Of a stretch of DNA of 64,000 bases, positions 1 to 8,090 are shown in pieces. A program made the position numbers and the translations under genes. The number at the start of each line of letters is the position of its first letter. The stretch's first letter is position 1. The notes under the pieces are model-generated. The model saw nothing but the letters and a program-made list of their open reading frames with translations, was not told the DNA's origin and did no database searches. Source of the DNA: Neoroseomonas oryzicola (GTDB lineage Bacteria; Pseudomonadota; Alphaproteobacteria; Acetobacterales; Acetobacteraceae); the NCBI RefSeq assembly GCF_012163135.1, contig NZ_JAAVUP010000008.1, forward strand, positions 62,001 to 126,000. Reading direction: 5' to 3'.

Positions 1-632
1 AGCTCCGCGCGCGCCTTCCACAGCGAATAGACGGTCGCGGCGAGCATGGTCGGGATGGCGAGCACGAAGGAGAACTCGGCCGCCGCCTTCCGCTCCACGC
101 CGATCAACAGAGCGGTGATGATCGTCGCCCCCGACCGCGACGTTCCCGGGATCATCGCCAGCGCCTGGCCGAACCCAACCAGCAGCGCGGCGAGTGGCCC
201 GATCTCGGGCACCGAATGGATGCTGGGCGCGGGGCGGTTGCGCTCGATCAGGATGATCGCCGCCCCGCCCGCTATCAGCGCGACGCAGACGACCCAGGGA
301 TTGAACAGCACGGTCGTGATCGTCTTGTGGAGCGTCGCCCCGAGCACCGCGGCCGGCAGGAAGGCGAGGATCAGGTTGATCACGTAGAAGCGCTGCAGCC
401 CCGGCCGCCACATGTTGACCAGCAGGTCCAGGATCAGCCGCCGGTAGATCACCACCACGGCCAGGATCGCGCCGAGCTGGATCGAGATCTCGAAGGTCTT
501 GCCCGGAGGTCCCTCGAAGCCGATCAGTTCCCCGAGCAGGATCAGGTGCCCGGTCGAGGAGATCGGCAGGAACTCCGTCAGTCCCTCGACGATGCCCATC
601 AGCAGGGCGGAGAACAGCGAGCCGATATCCAT
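1..632 (-). CDS. uppP: Undecaprenyl-diphosphatase UppP (BacA), truncated by window edge
   Basis: Integral membrane phosphatase that recycles undecaprenyl diphosphate to the monophosphate lipid carrier used for peptidoglycan and exopolysaccharide synthesis. The reading frame starts at ATG 632 with MDIGSLFSALLMGIVEGLTE followed by FLPISSTGHL, the family's N-terminal signature with its catalytic Glu and the SSTGH element. Hydrophobic helices then follow to the window edge. About 210 codons are present, and the C-terminal part of a roughly 270-residue family lies outside. A hairpin terminator at 704-740 separates it from the gene upstream on the same strand, so it probably has its own promoter in 633-700. 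The assignment is firm. Confidence 0.95.
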   Translation of the reverse strand, partial: MDIGSLFSALLMGIVEGLTEFLPISSTGHLILLGELIGFEGPPGKTFEISIQLGAILAVVVIYRRLILDLLVNMWRPGLQRFYVINLILAFLPAAVLGATLHKTITTVLFNPWVVCVALIAGGAAIILIERNRPAPSIHSVPEIGPLAALLVGFGQALAMIPGTSRSGATIITALLIGVERKAAAEFSFVLAIPTMLAATVYSLWKARAE

Positions 633-703
633 GGGCGAATCCGGGTTCAGGGGCGCGCCACCTTATGGCGCGCCCAAGATGGCGTGAATCGGGCCCGGAC
701 ATG

Positions 704-740
704 AAAAAGGCCGTCATCCCGAAGGATGACGGCCCTTTCA
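704..740 (-). terminator. Rho-independent terminator with UUCG loop
   Basis: A perfect 11-bp stem (709-719 with 724-734) closes a 4-nt loop that reads TTCG on the minus strand, a very stable tetraloop. On the minus strand the stem is followed by a TTTTT run (704-708). It lies 12 nt past the stop of the TRAP binding-protein gene (753-1841) and is best read as that gene's terminator. Confidence 0.88.
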
Positions 741-752
741 TCTGCCGGCCGC

Positions 753-1841
753 TCAGCGCGCGGCGGCGGCGGGGTAGGCGAAGTTGTCGAAGGAATTCTC
801 GGCCACGCGGAACCACTGGTATTCCTCGTCGCGATAGGCGCGATAGGCCTCCCAGATCCGCTTGAAACGGGCGTTGCGCGTGCCGGTCTCGTCATAGACC
901 TCGTGCGCGGCGCGCCAGGCGGCCTGCATGATGTCGCGCGGCCAGAAGCGCAGCTGCGCGCCGGCGGCGACCAGGCGGCGCAGCGCCTTCGGGTTGAGGT
1001 CGTCGTACTTCGCGAGCATCTCGGAATCCTGCTCGTTGCAGGCGACCTCGATCGCGTGCTTGTAGAGGTCCGGCAGCGCATCCCAGGCGCGCTGGTTCAC
1101 CAGCAGGTGCAGCCGCGCGCCGGGCTCCCAGAAGCCGGGGGCGTAGTAGTAGCGGGCGACGCGCACGAAACCGAGCTTCTCGTCGTCATGCGGGCCGACG
1201 AACTCCACCGCGTCGAGCGTGCCGCGCTCCAGCGAGGGATAGATGTCGGCCGCGGCCACCTGCGTCGGCGCGGCGCCGAGCTTCTGGAAGACCTGCCCCG
1301 CGAAGCCGGCGATGCGGAACTTCAGGCCCTGAAGGGCCTGGAGGTTCGGCACCTCGTTGCGGAACCAGCCGCCCATCTGCGCGCCGGTGTCGCCGGCGGT
1401 GAAGCCGATGCAGTTGTAGTCGCGGAACAGCTCGTTCCCGAGGTCGCGCCCGCCGCCATGCCGCCACCAGGCGGTCATCTGCCGATTGTTCAGCCCGAAG
1501 GGCAGCGCGGTGAAGAAGGCAAAGGAGGGATCCTTGCCGACGTAGTAGTAGGAGGCGGTGTGGGCGCATTCGACCGCACCCGACTGCACGGCGTCCAGCG
1601 CCGCGAGCGGCGGGGCGATCTCACCACCCGGGAAGGCGCTGATGCGGAACTTGCCGTCGGTCAGCTGCCCGACGCGCCGCGCGATCGCATCGGCCGTGCC
1701 GAACAGGACATCGAGGTTGCGCGGGAAGGAGGAGGTGAGACGCCAGCGGATTTCCGGCATCTGGGTCTGGGCCAGGGCGGGCGCGGCGAGGGCGACGGAG
1801 GCGGCGGCGGCCGCGGCCCCCATCAGGGCACGACGGTTCAT
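753..1841 (-). CDS. TRAP transporter substrate-binding protein (DctP family), solitary
   Basis: Periplasmic binding protein of a tripartite ATP-independent periplasmic importer, probably for an organic acid. The chosen start, ATG 1841, is preceded by GGGAGGAAACCCCGC. It gives MNRRALMGAAAAAASVALAA and then a signal-peptide cleavage region near ALAQT; the RR pair could mean Tat export. The mature part has the DctP pattern (IRWRLTSSFPRNLDVLFG, and the central W..GG conserved blocks). At 362 residues it has normal family length. No DctQ or DctM membrane subunit lies nearby: the neighbours are uppP and an MFS carrier. It must therefore use membrane subunits encoded elsewhere, or act as a sensor. 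Confidence 0.9.
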   Translation of the reverse strand: MNRRALMGAAAAAASVALAAPALAQTQMPEIRWRLTSSFPRNLDVLFGTADAIARRVGQLTDGKFRISAFPGGEIAPPLAALDAVQSGAVECAHTASYYYVGKDPSFAFFTALPFGLNNRQMTAWWRHGGGRDLGNELFRDYNCIGFTAGDTGAQMGGWFRNEVPNLQALQGLKFRIAGFAGQVFQKLGAAPTQVAAADIYPSLERGTLDAVEFVGPHDDEKLGFVRVARYYYAPGFWEPGARLHLLVNQRAWDALPDLYKHAIEVACNEQDSEMLAKYDDLNPKALRRLVAAGAQLRFWPRDIMQAAWRAAHEVYDETGTRNARFKRIWEAYRAYRDEEYQWFRVAENSFDNFAYPAAAAR

Positions 1842-1913
1842 GCGGGGTTTCCTCCCGTTGGGACATGGGACTGACGCCCGCCACATAGGGGATCGCGCGG
1901 CGGGGGAAAAGGA

Positions 1914-3149
1914 TCAGGCTGGCGCAGGCCGCGGCGGGCCCGGCTCCGGCGCGGGCGGGCTCGCCTCCCGGAGCGCGAAGACCACCTGCACCGCCCCGGC
2001 GAACAGCCCCATCCCCACGCCAAGCTTCCAGGCCAGCACGTAGTCCCCGTTCAGGTCGAACAGCAGCCCGCCCCCGAAGGCGCCGAGAAACGACCCGACC
2101 TGGTGGGACATGAAGGCGAGGCCCTGGATCAGCGCCTGGAAGCGCATCCCGAACATCTCGATCACCATGCCCGACACCAGCGGCGCCACGCCGAGCCACA
2201 GGAACCCCATGATCGACGCGAAGACGAGGGTCGAGGCCTCGCTGGGCGCCCAGGCGAAATACAGACCCAGCACGAGTGAGCGCACCAGGTAGATCCCCCC
2301 GAGCAGCGCGCCCTTGTTCCACCGCCCCCCGGCCCAGCCGAAGAACAGCGAGCCGAGCACGTTGAACCCGCCGATCAGCCCCAGCGCCTTGGCCGACAGC
2401 ATCGGGTCCTGCCCGCAGAGCGCGAGGTAGGAGGGCAGGTGCGTCGTCAGGAAGACGAGTTGCAGCCCGCACACGAAATAGGCGCCGGCCATGACCAGGA
2501 AGGGCGGATGCGCCATCGCCCGCTTGAGGGCGAGCCCCATGCGCGGCGCCTCCCCCGGTGCGAGCGGCGGCACCGGCACCTTGTCCACGCGCCCCGCGAT
2601 CCAGGCCGCCGGCACCATGGCGAGGCCCAGCAGCAGGAACCCCCAGACGCCGGCCCGCCAGCCCCAGCCCTCCGCCAGCACCTGGCCGACCGGGGCGGCA
2701 ACCAGCGCGCCCACCGACCCGGCGGCCGAGACGATGCCGAGCGCGCTCGACCGCAGAGCGGCCGGCACGGGGCGCGAGGCAACGGCGAGCGCCATGCCAC
2801 TGCCCGTGCAGGCGAGGGCGATGCCGATCAGCACGCCGGCGCCGACCAGGATCGCAAAGGCGCCCTGCGCCATCGCCATGACCGCGAGGCCGACAAGGTA
2901 CGAAAGAACGCCCACCACGAGGACCGGCCGGAACCCCCAGCGCGCCGCTGCGGCACCCGCGAAAGGCTGCAGGAAACCCCAGGCGAGGTTCTGCACGGCG
3001 ATGGCGAAGGTGAACTCGGCGACCGCCATGCCGATGTCGCGCGTCGCCGGGGCCATGAAAAGGCCGAGGCTCTGCCGCAGCCCCATGGCGAGGGAGAGCA
3101 TGACCGAGACCCCGACGAGCATCGGCAGGGCGGGGCGCAAGGCATTCAT
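1914..3149 (-). CDS. MFS transporter (12 TM)
   Basis: Major facilitator superfamily carrier of the inner membrane, about 411 residues with roughly twelve hydrophobic helices. The start is placed at ATG 3149 (MNALRPALPMLVGVSVMLSL), where the first helix begins. The longer frame from 3212 adds an arginine-rich stretch unlike an MFS N-terminus. The gene lies 72 nt upstream of the TRAP binding-protein gene on the same strand. The substrate cannot be read from sequence. The general pattern resembles the OFA/YbfB-like group of anion or monocarboxylate carriers, which is only an inference. Confidence 0.88.
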   Translation of the reverse strand: MNALRPALPMLVGVSVMLSLAMGLRQSLGLFMAPATRDIGMAVAEFTFAIAVQNLAWGFLQPFAGAAAARWGFRPVLVVGVLSYLVGLAVMAMAQGAFAILVGAGVLIGIALACTGSGMALAVASRPVPAALRSSALGIVSAAGSVGALVAAPVGQVLAEGWGWRAGVWGFLLLGLAMVPAAWIAGRVDKVPVPPLAPGEAPRMGLALKRAMAHPPFLVMAGAYFVCGLQLVFLTTHLPSYLALCGQDPMLSAKALGLIGGFNVLGSLFFGWAGGRWNKGALLGGIYLVRSLVLGLYFAWAPSEASTLVFASIMGFLWLGVAPLVSGMVIEMFGMRFQALIQGLAFMSHQVGSFLGAFGGGLLFDLNGDYVLAWKLGVGMGLFAGAVQVVFALREASPPAPEPGPPRPAPA

Positions 3150-3229
3150 GCGGCGCAGCGTGCGCTGCACAATCGTACCGCGTCGAGGACGAAGGCCATG
3201 CAACAGGCGCACAGGCCCATGCGCGGAGC

Positions 3230-3967
3230 CTAGGCCAGCGCCCGCACCGCCAGCCAGGCGCCGAGCAGACCCAGCGCGACCTGCACCACGCGACGGAAGG
3301 CAGCCTCATTGAGGCGCTGGCGCAGGCGCCGCCCGACCTCCATGCCCGCGAAGGCAGGCAGCAGCCCGGCGAGCGACATCAGGCCCAGATGCGCCGGCAG
3401 CAGCCCCGCCCCCGACAGCCCCGCCGCCATCGCCCCGTTCACCAGCACGACGCCGAGGCCGAAGCCCTGAACGAACTGCTCGCGCGGCAGCCGTATCGCC
3501 TGCAGCCAGGGGGCCGCGGGCACCAGGAAGCTGCCCGTGAACCCCGCGATGGCGCCGGAGACCGCGCCCATGGGCGGTGCAAGCCACCGTTCGGCGCGCG
3601 GCGAGGGCGCCGGCAGTTGCGGCGCCGCCAGCGCGAGCGCCGAGGAGCCCACCAGCACGACCCCGAGCATCCCCGACAGCAGCACCGCATCGGCCCGCGC
3701 GAGGTGTCCCGCCGCGAGGAAGGCCGCGCCCGCGGCCGACAGCAGGAAGACACCGATCCTCGGCGCGACCGTCGCGAGCGTCCCGCCCGCCATCGCCTGC
3801 CAGACATTCGTTGCGAGCGAGGGCACCAGCATCAGCGCGATCGCCTCCGGCAGCGGCCGGAACAGCGCGAGCAACGCGATGCTCACCGTCGGCAGGCCGA
3901 AGCCCGCCACGCCCTTCACGGCGCCGGCGATCAGGAAGACGAGGAAGATGGGGAGGAGGTCGGCCAT
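3230..3967 (-). CDS. TauE/SafE family membrane permease
   Basis: A 245-residue polytopic inner-membrane protein of the sulfite exporter TauE/SafE (DUF81) family, which handles small sulfur-containing or organic anions. It begins MADLLPIFLVFLIAGAVKGV with AGFGLPTVS, the typical first half-repeat. The second half (GAIAGFTGSFLVPAAPWLQA) repeats this glycine/proline signature, as expected for the family's two-fold repeat. Its first 37 nt overlap the 3' end of the preceding membrane-protein gene (3931-5325), which suggests translational coupling. The substrate is unknown. Confidence 0.88.
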   Translation of the reverse strand: MADLLPIFLVFLIAGAVKGVAGFGLPTVSIALLALFRPLPEAIALMLVPSLATNVWQAMAGGTLATVAPRIGVFLLSAAGAAFLAAGHLARADAVLLSGMLGVVLVGSSALALAAPQLPAPSPRAERWLAPPMGAVSGAIAGFTGSFLVPAAPWLQAIRLPREQFVQGFGLGVVLVNGAMAAGLSGAGLLPAHLGLMSLAGLLPAFAGMEVGRRLRQRLNEAAFRRVVQVALGLLGAWLAVRALA

Positions 3968-5325
3968 GTGGTCATCCTGGCGCGGATGCGTTCCTCATCG
4001 GTCAGGCCCGCACCGAAACGTGGCGCCAGCCCGAGGATCGCGCCGAGCGGCAGCAGCCAGACGATCCGCGCCTGGTACCGTGCCGCTGGCCCGGACAGCG
4101 CCCCGGTCGCGAAGGCATTGACCGCGACGGCGATCACGAGGCCCGCCAGCACCCGCAGCCGCACGCGATCCCCCCGCCAGGCCGCGAGGCCGAGCGCGAC
4201 GAGCAGCAGCGGCAGGCTCAGCACAAGCATCGGCAGATGCGGGGCGAGGAACGGCGCGGCGAGGTCGGGCAAGCGGCCCTGCATCTGCGCCGCGGCATCG
4301 AAGGCCGCGAGTTCGCGCGGCGGCAGCACCGCCACGGCGCGGCGGGCCGAGGCCGCGAGATGCGTGCTGCCCAGCGTGTCGGCGACCTCGACCAGTTCCA
4401 GTTGCCGCAGCGTGTTGCGCGCCATGGCGGCGGCGACCTCGGCGGGATGGTCTGCGATGGTCGAGAACACGATCGCGGCGGACTCCGGCGCCATGCGCAT
4501 CGCCCCCATGGCGATCGGCCGCCCGTCCGCCGTGCGGTTCAGCGGCGAGTCCGGGTCCCAGAGGAAGCGGTCGCTGTCCATCGGCAGGCGCCGGAGCTGC
4601 GCGCAGAGCGCCCATCCGGCGCGCGGGCAGAAATCCCGCAGCGTCTGCGTCGCAGGCCCATCGGCCTGCAGCCGGGCCAGCAGGAACGTGGCCCCGTGCG
4701 GCGACACGGAAGGCTTGCCGAAGGCCCAGGAATTCGCCGCCACCAGCCCGGCGACCGCAATCGCGACCGGCAGCACGGCCCGCAGCGGCGGCCCGAAGCG
4801 GCGCGTCGCGATGGCCGCGAAGGCAACCAGCGCCAGCGCCGTCGGCAGGTGCGACAGATGCGCCGCCACCGCGAAGGCGCCGAGCAGCGTCAGCCAGGCG
4901 ACCTCGAGCCGCGACAGCCTCTCCCGCGCGAAGGCCAGCAGCAGCAGGCAGAGCGGCCCGACCCCGGCGAAGACATCCGGCATCAGCGTCGCCGCGAACC
5001 ACGGCGCCGAGGTCAGACCCGCCAGCGCGACGCACAGCAGCAGGTGCCCCGCCGCGGTGACATCACCCCTCATGGCTCGCTGCGTCACCCACAGGAGGTG
5101 CGACAGGATCAGCACCTGCCCGGCCAGCGCCGCCCAGAGCGACCAGCCCCAATGGAACAGATGCAGGAAGGGCCCATAGGCCGCCGTCTTGTCCCAGGGC
5201 CATTCGGGAAAGAGCGTGTGGCCGAGGTAGGAGACGCTATCGATGAAGACCAGCGGATAGCCGTTCAGCAGCGCGGGCCAGGCGAGCAGCGCCGCACCGA
5301 CGAGGATCGCGGGCACAGCGATCAT
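3931..5325 (-). CDS. Polytopic membrane protein, possible GT-C-fold glycosyltransferase (paralog B)
   Basis: A 464-residue integral membrane protein whose function I do not recognise with certainty. It starts at ATG 5325, and that codon overlaps the TGA of the upstream paralog (ATGA). Helix 1 is followed by LLNGYPLVFIDSVSYL, so an acidic residue lies in the first periplasmic loop, the place where GT-C glycosyltransferases carry a catalytic Asp. Conserved blocks shared with the neighbour are YGPFLHLFHWG, LMPDVFA, SPHGATFLLARLQADGP and P.ARYQAR. The C-terminus overlaps the TauE/SafE start by 37 nt. A lipid-linked sugar transfer role is an inference; an unrelated DUF is the alternative. Confidence 0.8.
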   Translation of the reverse strand: MIAVPAILVGAALLAWPALLNGYPLVFIDSVSYLGHTLFPEWPWDKTAAYGPFLHLFHWGWSLWAALAGQVLILSHLLWVTQRAMRGDVTAAGHLLLCVALAGLTSAPWFAATLMPDVFAGVGPLCLLLLAFARERLSRLEVAWLTLLGAFAVAAHLSHLPTALALVAFAAIATRRFGPPLRAVLPVAIAVAGLVAANSWAFGKPSVSPHGATFLLARLQADGPATQTLRDFCPRAGWALCAQLRRLPMDSDRFLWDPDSPLNRTADGRPIAMGAMRMAPESAAIVFSTIADHPAEVAAAMARNTLRQLELVEVADTLGSTHLAASARRAVAVLPPRELAAFDAAAQMQGRLPDLAAPFLAPHLPMLVLSLPLLLVALGLAAWRGDRVRLRVLAGLVIAVAVNAFATGALSGPAARYQARIVWLLPLGAILGLAPRFGAGLTDEERIRARMTTWPTSSPSSSSS

Positions 5326-6689
5326 GCGCGCCTCCGCAGCAGCAGCAGCACCGCGACCACCGGCAACAGCCAGGCGACCCGCGCCTGGTAGCGCGGAAAG
5401 ACGCCGGACAGCCCGCCCGTCGCCGCCGCATTCGCCACGATGCCGACGACCACCGCGACCGCGATCCAGATCCGCGTCGCCCCGCCTTGCAGCCACAGCG
5501 CAAGAAGGATCAGCGGCACGGCAGCCAGCAGGGCGGCGGCGTGCAGCGGCGCGAGCCAGGCCACGGCGTCGCGCAACGTCCCCCTCGACTGCCGCGCCGC
5601 ATCGAATGCCGCGACCTCCCGCGCCGGGAAGCCCTCGCGGATGCGCGGCCGCAATGCCGTTGCCAGGTGGTCGGTGCCGAGCGTGTCGCCGATCCCCGCT
5701 GTCGCCACCTGCGCCGCGGTGTTGCGCAGGATCGCCGCCGCCACGGCAAGCGGGTGCTCGCGCAGCGTGATCGCGACGATCTCGCCCGCCTCCGGCGACA
5801 GCAGCGCGCCGCCGAGGAAGCGGGCGCGCCCGTCCGCATCGCGGTTCACCGGGCTGTCCGGCGCCCAGAGGAAATCGTTGGCATCCATCGGCAGGCGGTC
5901 GGCGAAGGCGCAGAGATACCACCCGGCCGCCGGGCAGCGCGCCTGGATGACCTCGGCGGCCGGCCCATCCGCCTGCAGCCGTGCGAGCAGGAAGGTCGCC
6001 CCATGCGGCGACAGCACCGCCCGGCCATGCCCGACCGCATTCGTGACCAGCAGCACCGCGACCGCCGCGACGAGTGGCACGGCGGCCGCGACGGCGCCGC
6101 GCCACCGCCCGCCCAGCACCGCCACGCCCACCATCGCGACCGCCAGCGGCACATGCGCCAGATGCGCCGCGATGCCGATCGTCGCGACCACGCCCAGCCA
6201 CACCCGCTCGGCCCGCGACAGCGACGATCCCGCGAAGCCCAGCAGCGCCAGGGCCAGCACCACCACCGGCGCGAAGACATCCGGCATCAGCAACGCGACC
6301 GTGAAAGGCGCCGTCGTCGACGCCGCCGCGACCAGGCACACGCCGATATGCCCCGCGGCGGTCGCCCCGCCGCGCAGCACCCGCTGCGTCACCCACAGGA
6401 TGTGCGAGACGATCAGCGCCTGCGCCGCCATCGGCAGCCACAGCGTCACGCCCCAATGGAACAGGTGCAGGAACGGGCCGTAGACCCACGGCTTGTCCCA
6501 CAGCATCAGCGGACCGAGCGTCTGGTGCAGGAAGCCGCCGGTGTCGCTGAAGACCAGCGGGTAGCCGTTCAGCAGCGCAGGCCAGACCAGCAGGACGGTC
6601 CCGAGAAGGATCGGGGGGAAGGGAACTTCCCCCCGAGCCCCCCAACCTTCTTTGGCATTTGGGGACGGAGCAGCGTCGGGGAGGTTCAC
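5322..6689 (-). CDS. Polytopic membrane protein, possible GT-C-fold glycosyltransferase (paralog A)
   Basis: Upstream paralog of the 3931-5325 gene, 455 residues. The two share long conserved stretches throughout (ALLNGYPLVF, YGPFLHLFHWG, LWVTQR, LMPDVFA, SPHGATFLLARLQADGP), indicating a tandem duplication. Between the moaE stop and helix 1 there is no ATG in frame. The only usual start is GTG 6689, which sits in the loop of a hairpin belonging to a dispersed repeat (6612-6697). The first ~26 residues (MNLPDAAPSPN...) are thus repeat-encoded and do not match the paralog, whose homologous sequence begins only around PPILLG. Either the repeat supplied a new start or a rare start codon is used. 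Function as for the paralog, inferred only. Confidence 0.78.
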   Translation of the reverse strand: MNLPDAAPSPNAKEGWGARGEVPFPPILLGTVLLVWPALLNGYPLVFSDTGGFLHQTLGPLMLWDKPWVYGPFLHLFHWGVTLWLPMAAQALIVSHILWVTQRVLRGGATAAGHIGVCLVAAASTTAPFTVALLMPDVFAPVVVLALALLGFAGSSLSRAERVWLGVVATIGIAAHLAHVPLAVAMVGVAVLGGRWRGAVAAAVPLVAAVAVLLVTNAVGHGRAVLSPHGATFLLARLQADGPAAEVIQARCPAAGWYLCAFADRLPMDANDFLWAPDSPVNRDADGRARFLGGALLSPEAGEIVAITLREHPLAVAAAILRNTAAQVATAGIGDTLGTDHLATALRPRIREGFPAREVAAFDAARQSRGTLRDAVAWLAPLHAAALLAAVPLILLALWLQGGATRIWIAVAVVVGIVANAAATGGLSGVFPRYQARVAWLLPVVAVLLLLRRRA

Positions 6690-6697
6690 CCTCCCCG
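6612..6697. repeat. Dispersed hairpin repeat, short type (copy 1)
   Basis: Two perfect hairpins, 6612-6635 (10-bp stem, GGAA loop) and 6677-6697 (8-bp stem, 5-nt loop), are joined by a spacer. Read on the minus strand, CCAAAGAAGGTTGGGGGG and the following G-run, AAGTTCCC and C-run align with the copy at 41553-41654. It fills the space between moaE and the membrane-protein gene and overlaps that gene's predicted 5' end. Confidence 0.75.
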
Positions 6698-6701
6698 GCC
6701 C

Positions 6702-7145
6702 TCACCAGCGGGCGGCGGCGGCGTCATCCTCGGCCCGCGCCTCGACCCAGCGCTCCGTGCCGCCGGCGAATTCCTCGCGCTTCCAGAACGGCGCCCTGGT
6801 CTTCAGCCAGTCGATCAGGAAGGCGCAGGATTCCAGCGCCGCCGCACGGTGCGAGGACGCCGTCAGCACCAGCACGATCGGTTCCCCAGGCAGGATCCGG
6901 CCCACCCGATGGATCACCGTGCAGCCGGTCAGCGGCCAGCGGCCCTCGGCCTCCGCGGCGATCCGCTCGATCGCACGCTCGGTCATGCCGGGATAATGCT
7001 CGAGCACCATGGCATCGAGGCCGTCATCGCTGCGGCAGACGCCCAGGAAGGACGCGACGCCGCCGACATCGGTGCGCCCGGCCGTCAGCGCGGCGGTCTC
7101 GGCGCCCGCGTCGAAGGGCGCCTGCTGGACAAGGACCTTCGCCAT
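6702..7145 (-). CDS. moaE: Molybdopterin synthase catalytic subunit MoaE
   Basis: Large subunit of molybdopterin synthase. With thiocarboxylated MoaD it converts cyclic pyranopterin monophosphate into molybdopterin in the cytoplasm. The start at ATG 7145 gives 147 residues. Conserved features are GGVASFLGVCR, LEHYPGMTE, IHRVGRILPGE, HR at 99-100, and the active-site lysine pair K115 and K122 in LKTRAPFWKREEF, spaced seven residues apart as in the family. The gene starts one nucleotide after the moaD stop, so the glycine codons at the moaD end double as its ribosome binding site. A dispersed repeat begins right after its stop. Confidence 0.96.
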   Translation of the reverse strand: MAKVLVQQAPFDAGAETAALTAGRTDVGGVASFLGVCRSDDGLDAMVLEHYPGMTERAIERIAAEAEGRWPLTGCTVIHRVGRILPGEPIVLVLTASSHRAAALESCAFLIDWLKTRAPFWKREEFAGGTERWVEARAEDDAAAARW

Positions 7146-7146
7146 C

Positions 7147-7398
7147 TCACCCCCCGGTGACGGGTGGGAAGAACGCCACTTCGTCATTCGCCGCGACCGG
7201 ATGGTCCGGCGTCGCGAAATCCTGGTTCACCGCCGCGCGCAGCTGCTTCGGATCGGCGAAGGCCGCCGCGTGGCCGGGCGAACGCGCCGCCAGCCAGGCG
7301 ACCAGGGTGGCGACGTCGCGCACCTCGGCCGGCGGCGCCACATCCTCCTCGGCGATGCCGACCTTCTGCCGCACCCAGGCGAAATAGAGCACGCGCAT
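7147..7398 (-). CDS. moaD: Molybdopterin synthase sulfur-carrier subunit MoaD
   Basis: Small ubiquitin-fold sulfur carrier of 83 residues that delivers sulfur to MoaE through a C-terminal thiocarboxylate. It begins MRVLYFAWVRQKVG and ends FFPPVTGG; the terminal Gly-Gly is the group that is adenylated and thiolated. ATG 7398 is the only sensible start. It is directly followed by moaE with one nucleotide between stop and start, so the two subunits are probably made by coupled translation. A CoxL-like molybdenum enzyme at 27090-29411 is a possible user of the cofactor. Confidence 0.96.
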   Translation of the reverse strand: MRVLYFAWVRQKVGIAEEDVAPPAEVRDVATLVAWLAARSPGHAAAFADPKQLRAAVNQDFATPDHPVAANDEVAFFPPVTGG

Positions 7399-7404
7399 GG
7401 CGGT

Positions 7405-8037
7405 TCAGCGCGGCGTCGGGACGGTCGTCACGCGCCCGCCGGGCTGGATGACCGTGGTGGTGCCGCCATCCTGGATCGCGACGCCGCCCGCCGGATTACC
7501 GGGCTGGGTGATCGACTGGACGCGGCCGGAACCGCCGGTGACGACGGCGGGCGGCTGGCCCGGGATGTTCAGCACGCGGCCCTCGACGCGCTCGGGCTCG
7601 GGCACCGGCGGCGCGGCCGGCACGCGGGTGCGCGGCGGCGGACTCGGCGGCGGGACGGAGGCCACGGGCGGCGGCGTCGAGCTGCCCCGCGGCCGGACCG
7701 GCGTCGCATCCGCACCGCCGGGCGGCGCCATCTGGCGCTCGAGGTCCGGGCGCGGCACCGGGCTGTAGTCCGGCACCCGCGTCATCGCCGCCTCGGGCGA
7801 GGTCGGGCGGGACGTCAGCAGCGCACCGACGGTCAGGCGCAGCTGCTCGATGTCCTGGCTGCGCACTGGCTCGAAGGGCGCGTCCTCGCCGGCCACGCGG
7901 CGCACGGTCAGGCCGTCGCCCGGGATCGCCGGCGTGCTCGACATGTTCCAGGACGGCTGCCAGTCCGGCCCGCAGCCGGCCAGCAGGGGCGCCAGCATCA
8001 GTGCCGCCACCAGTCCGCCGGTCGTTTCGCGTCGCAT
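7405..8037 (-). CDS. Proline-rich lipoprotein, unknown function
   Basis: A predicted outer- or inner-membrane lipoprotein. The start at ATG 8037 has GGAG 9 nt upstream and gives MRRETTGGLVAALMLAPLLA with the lipobox LLAGC (Cys22). ATG 8055 would add six residues with a poorer ribosome site. The 210-residue product has a mixed N-terminal part and then a proline-rich, low-complexity half with short Pro runs and GG-rich tails, suggesting an extended periplasmic segment. I recognise no enzymatic domain. It stands between pgsA and moaD on the same strand and ends 6 nt before the moaD start, so it may be co-transcribed. Confidence 0.75.
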   Translation of the reverse strand: MRRETTGGLVAALMLAPLLAGCGPDWQPSWNMSSTPAIPGDGLTVRRVAGEDAPFEPVRSQDIEQLRLTVGALLTSRPTSPEAAMTRVPDYSPVPRPDLERQMAPPGGADATPVRPRGSSTPPPVASVPPPSPPPRTRVPAAPPVPEPERVEGRVLNIPGQPPAVVTGGSGRVQSITQPGNPAGGVAIQDGGTTTVIQPGGRVTTVPTPR

Positions 8038-8090
8038 CGGTTCCAGCTCCGCCATTGTCCCGGGAAAGATGACCTTGCCGCGCCGCACGC

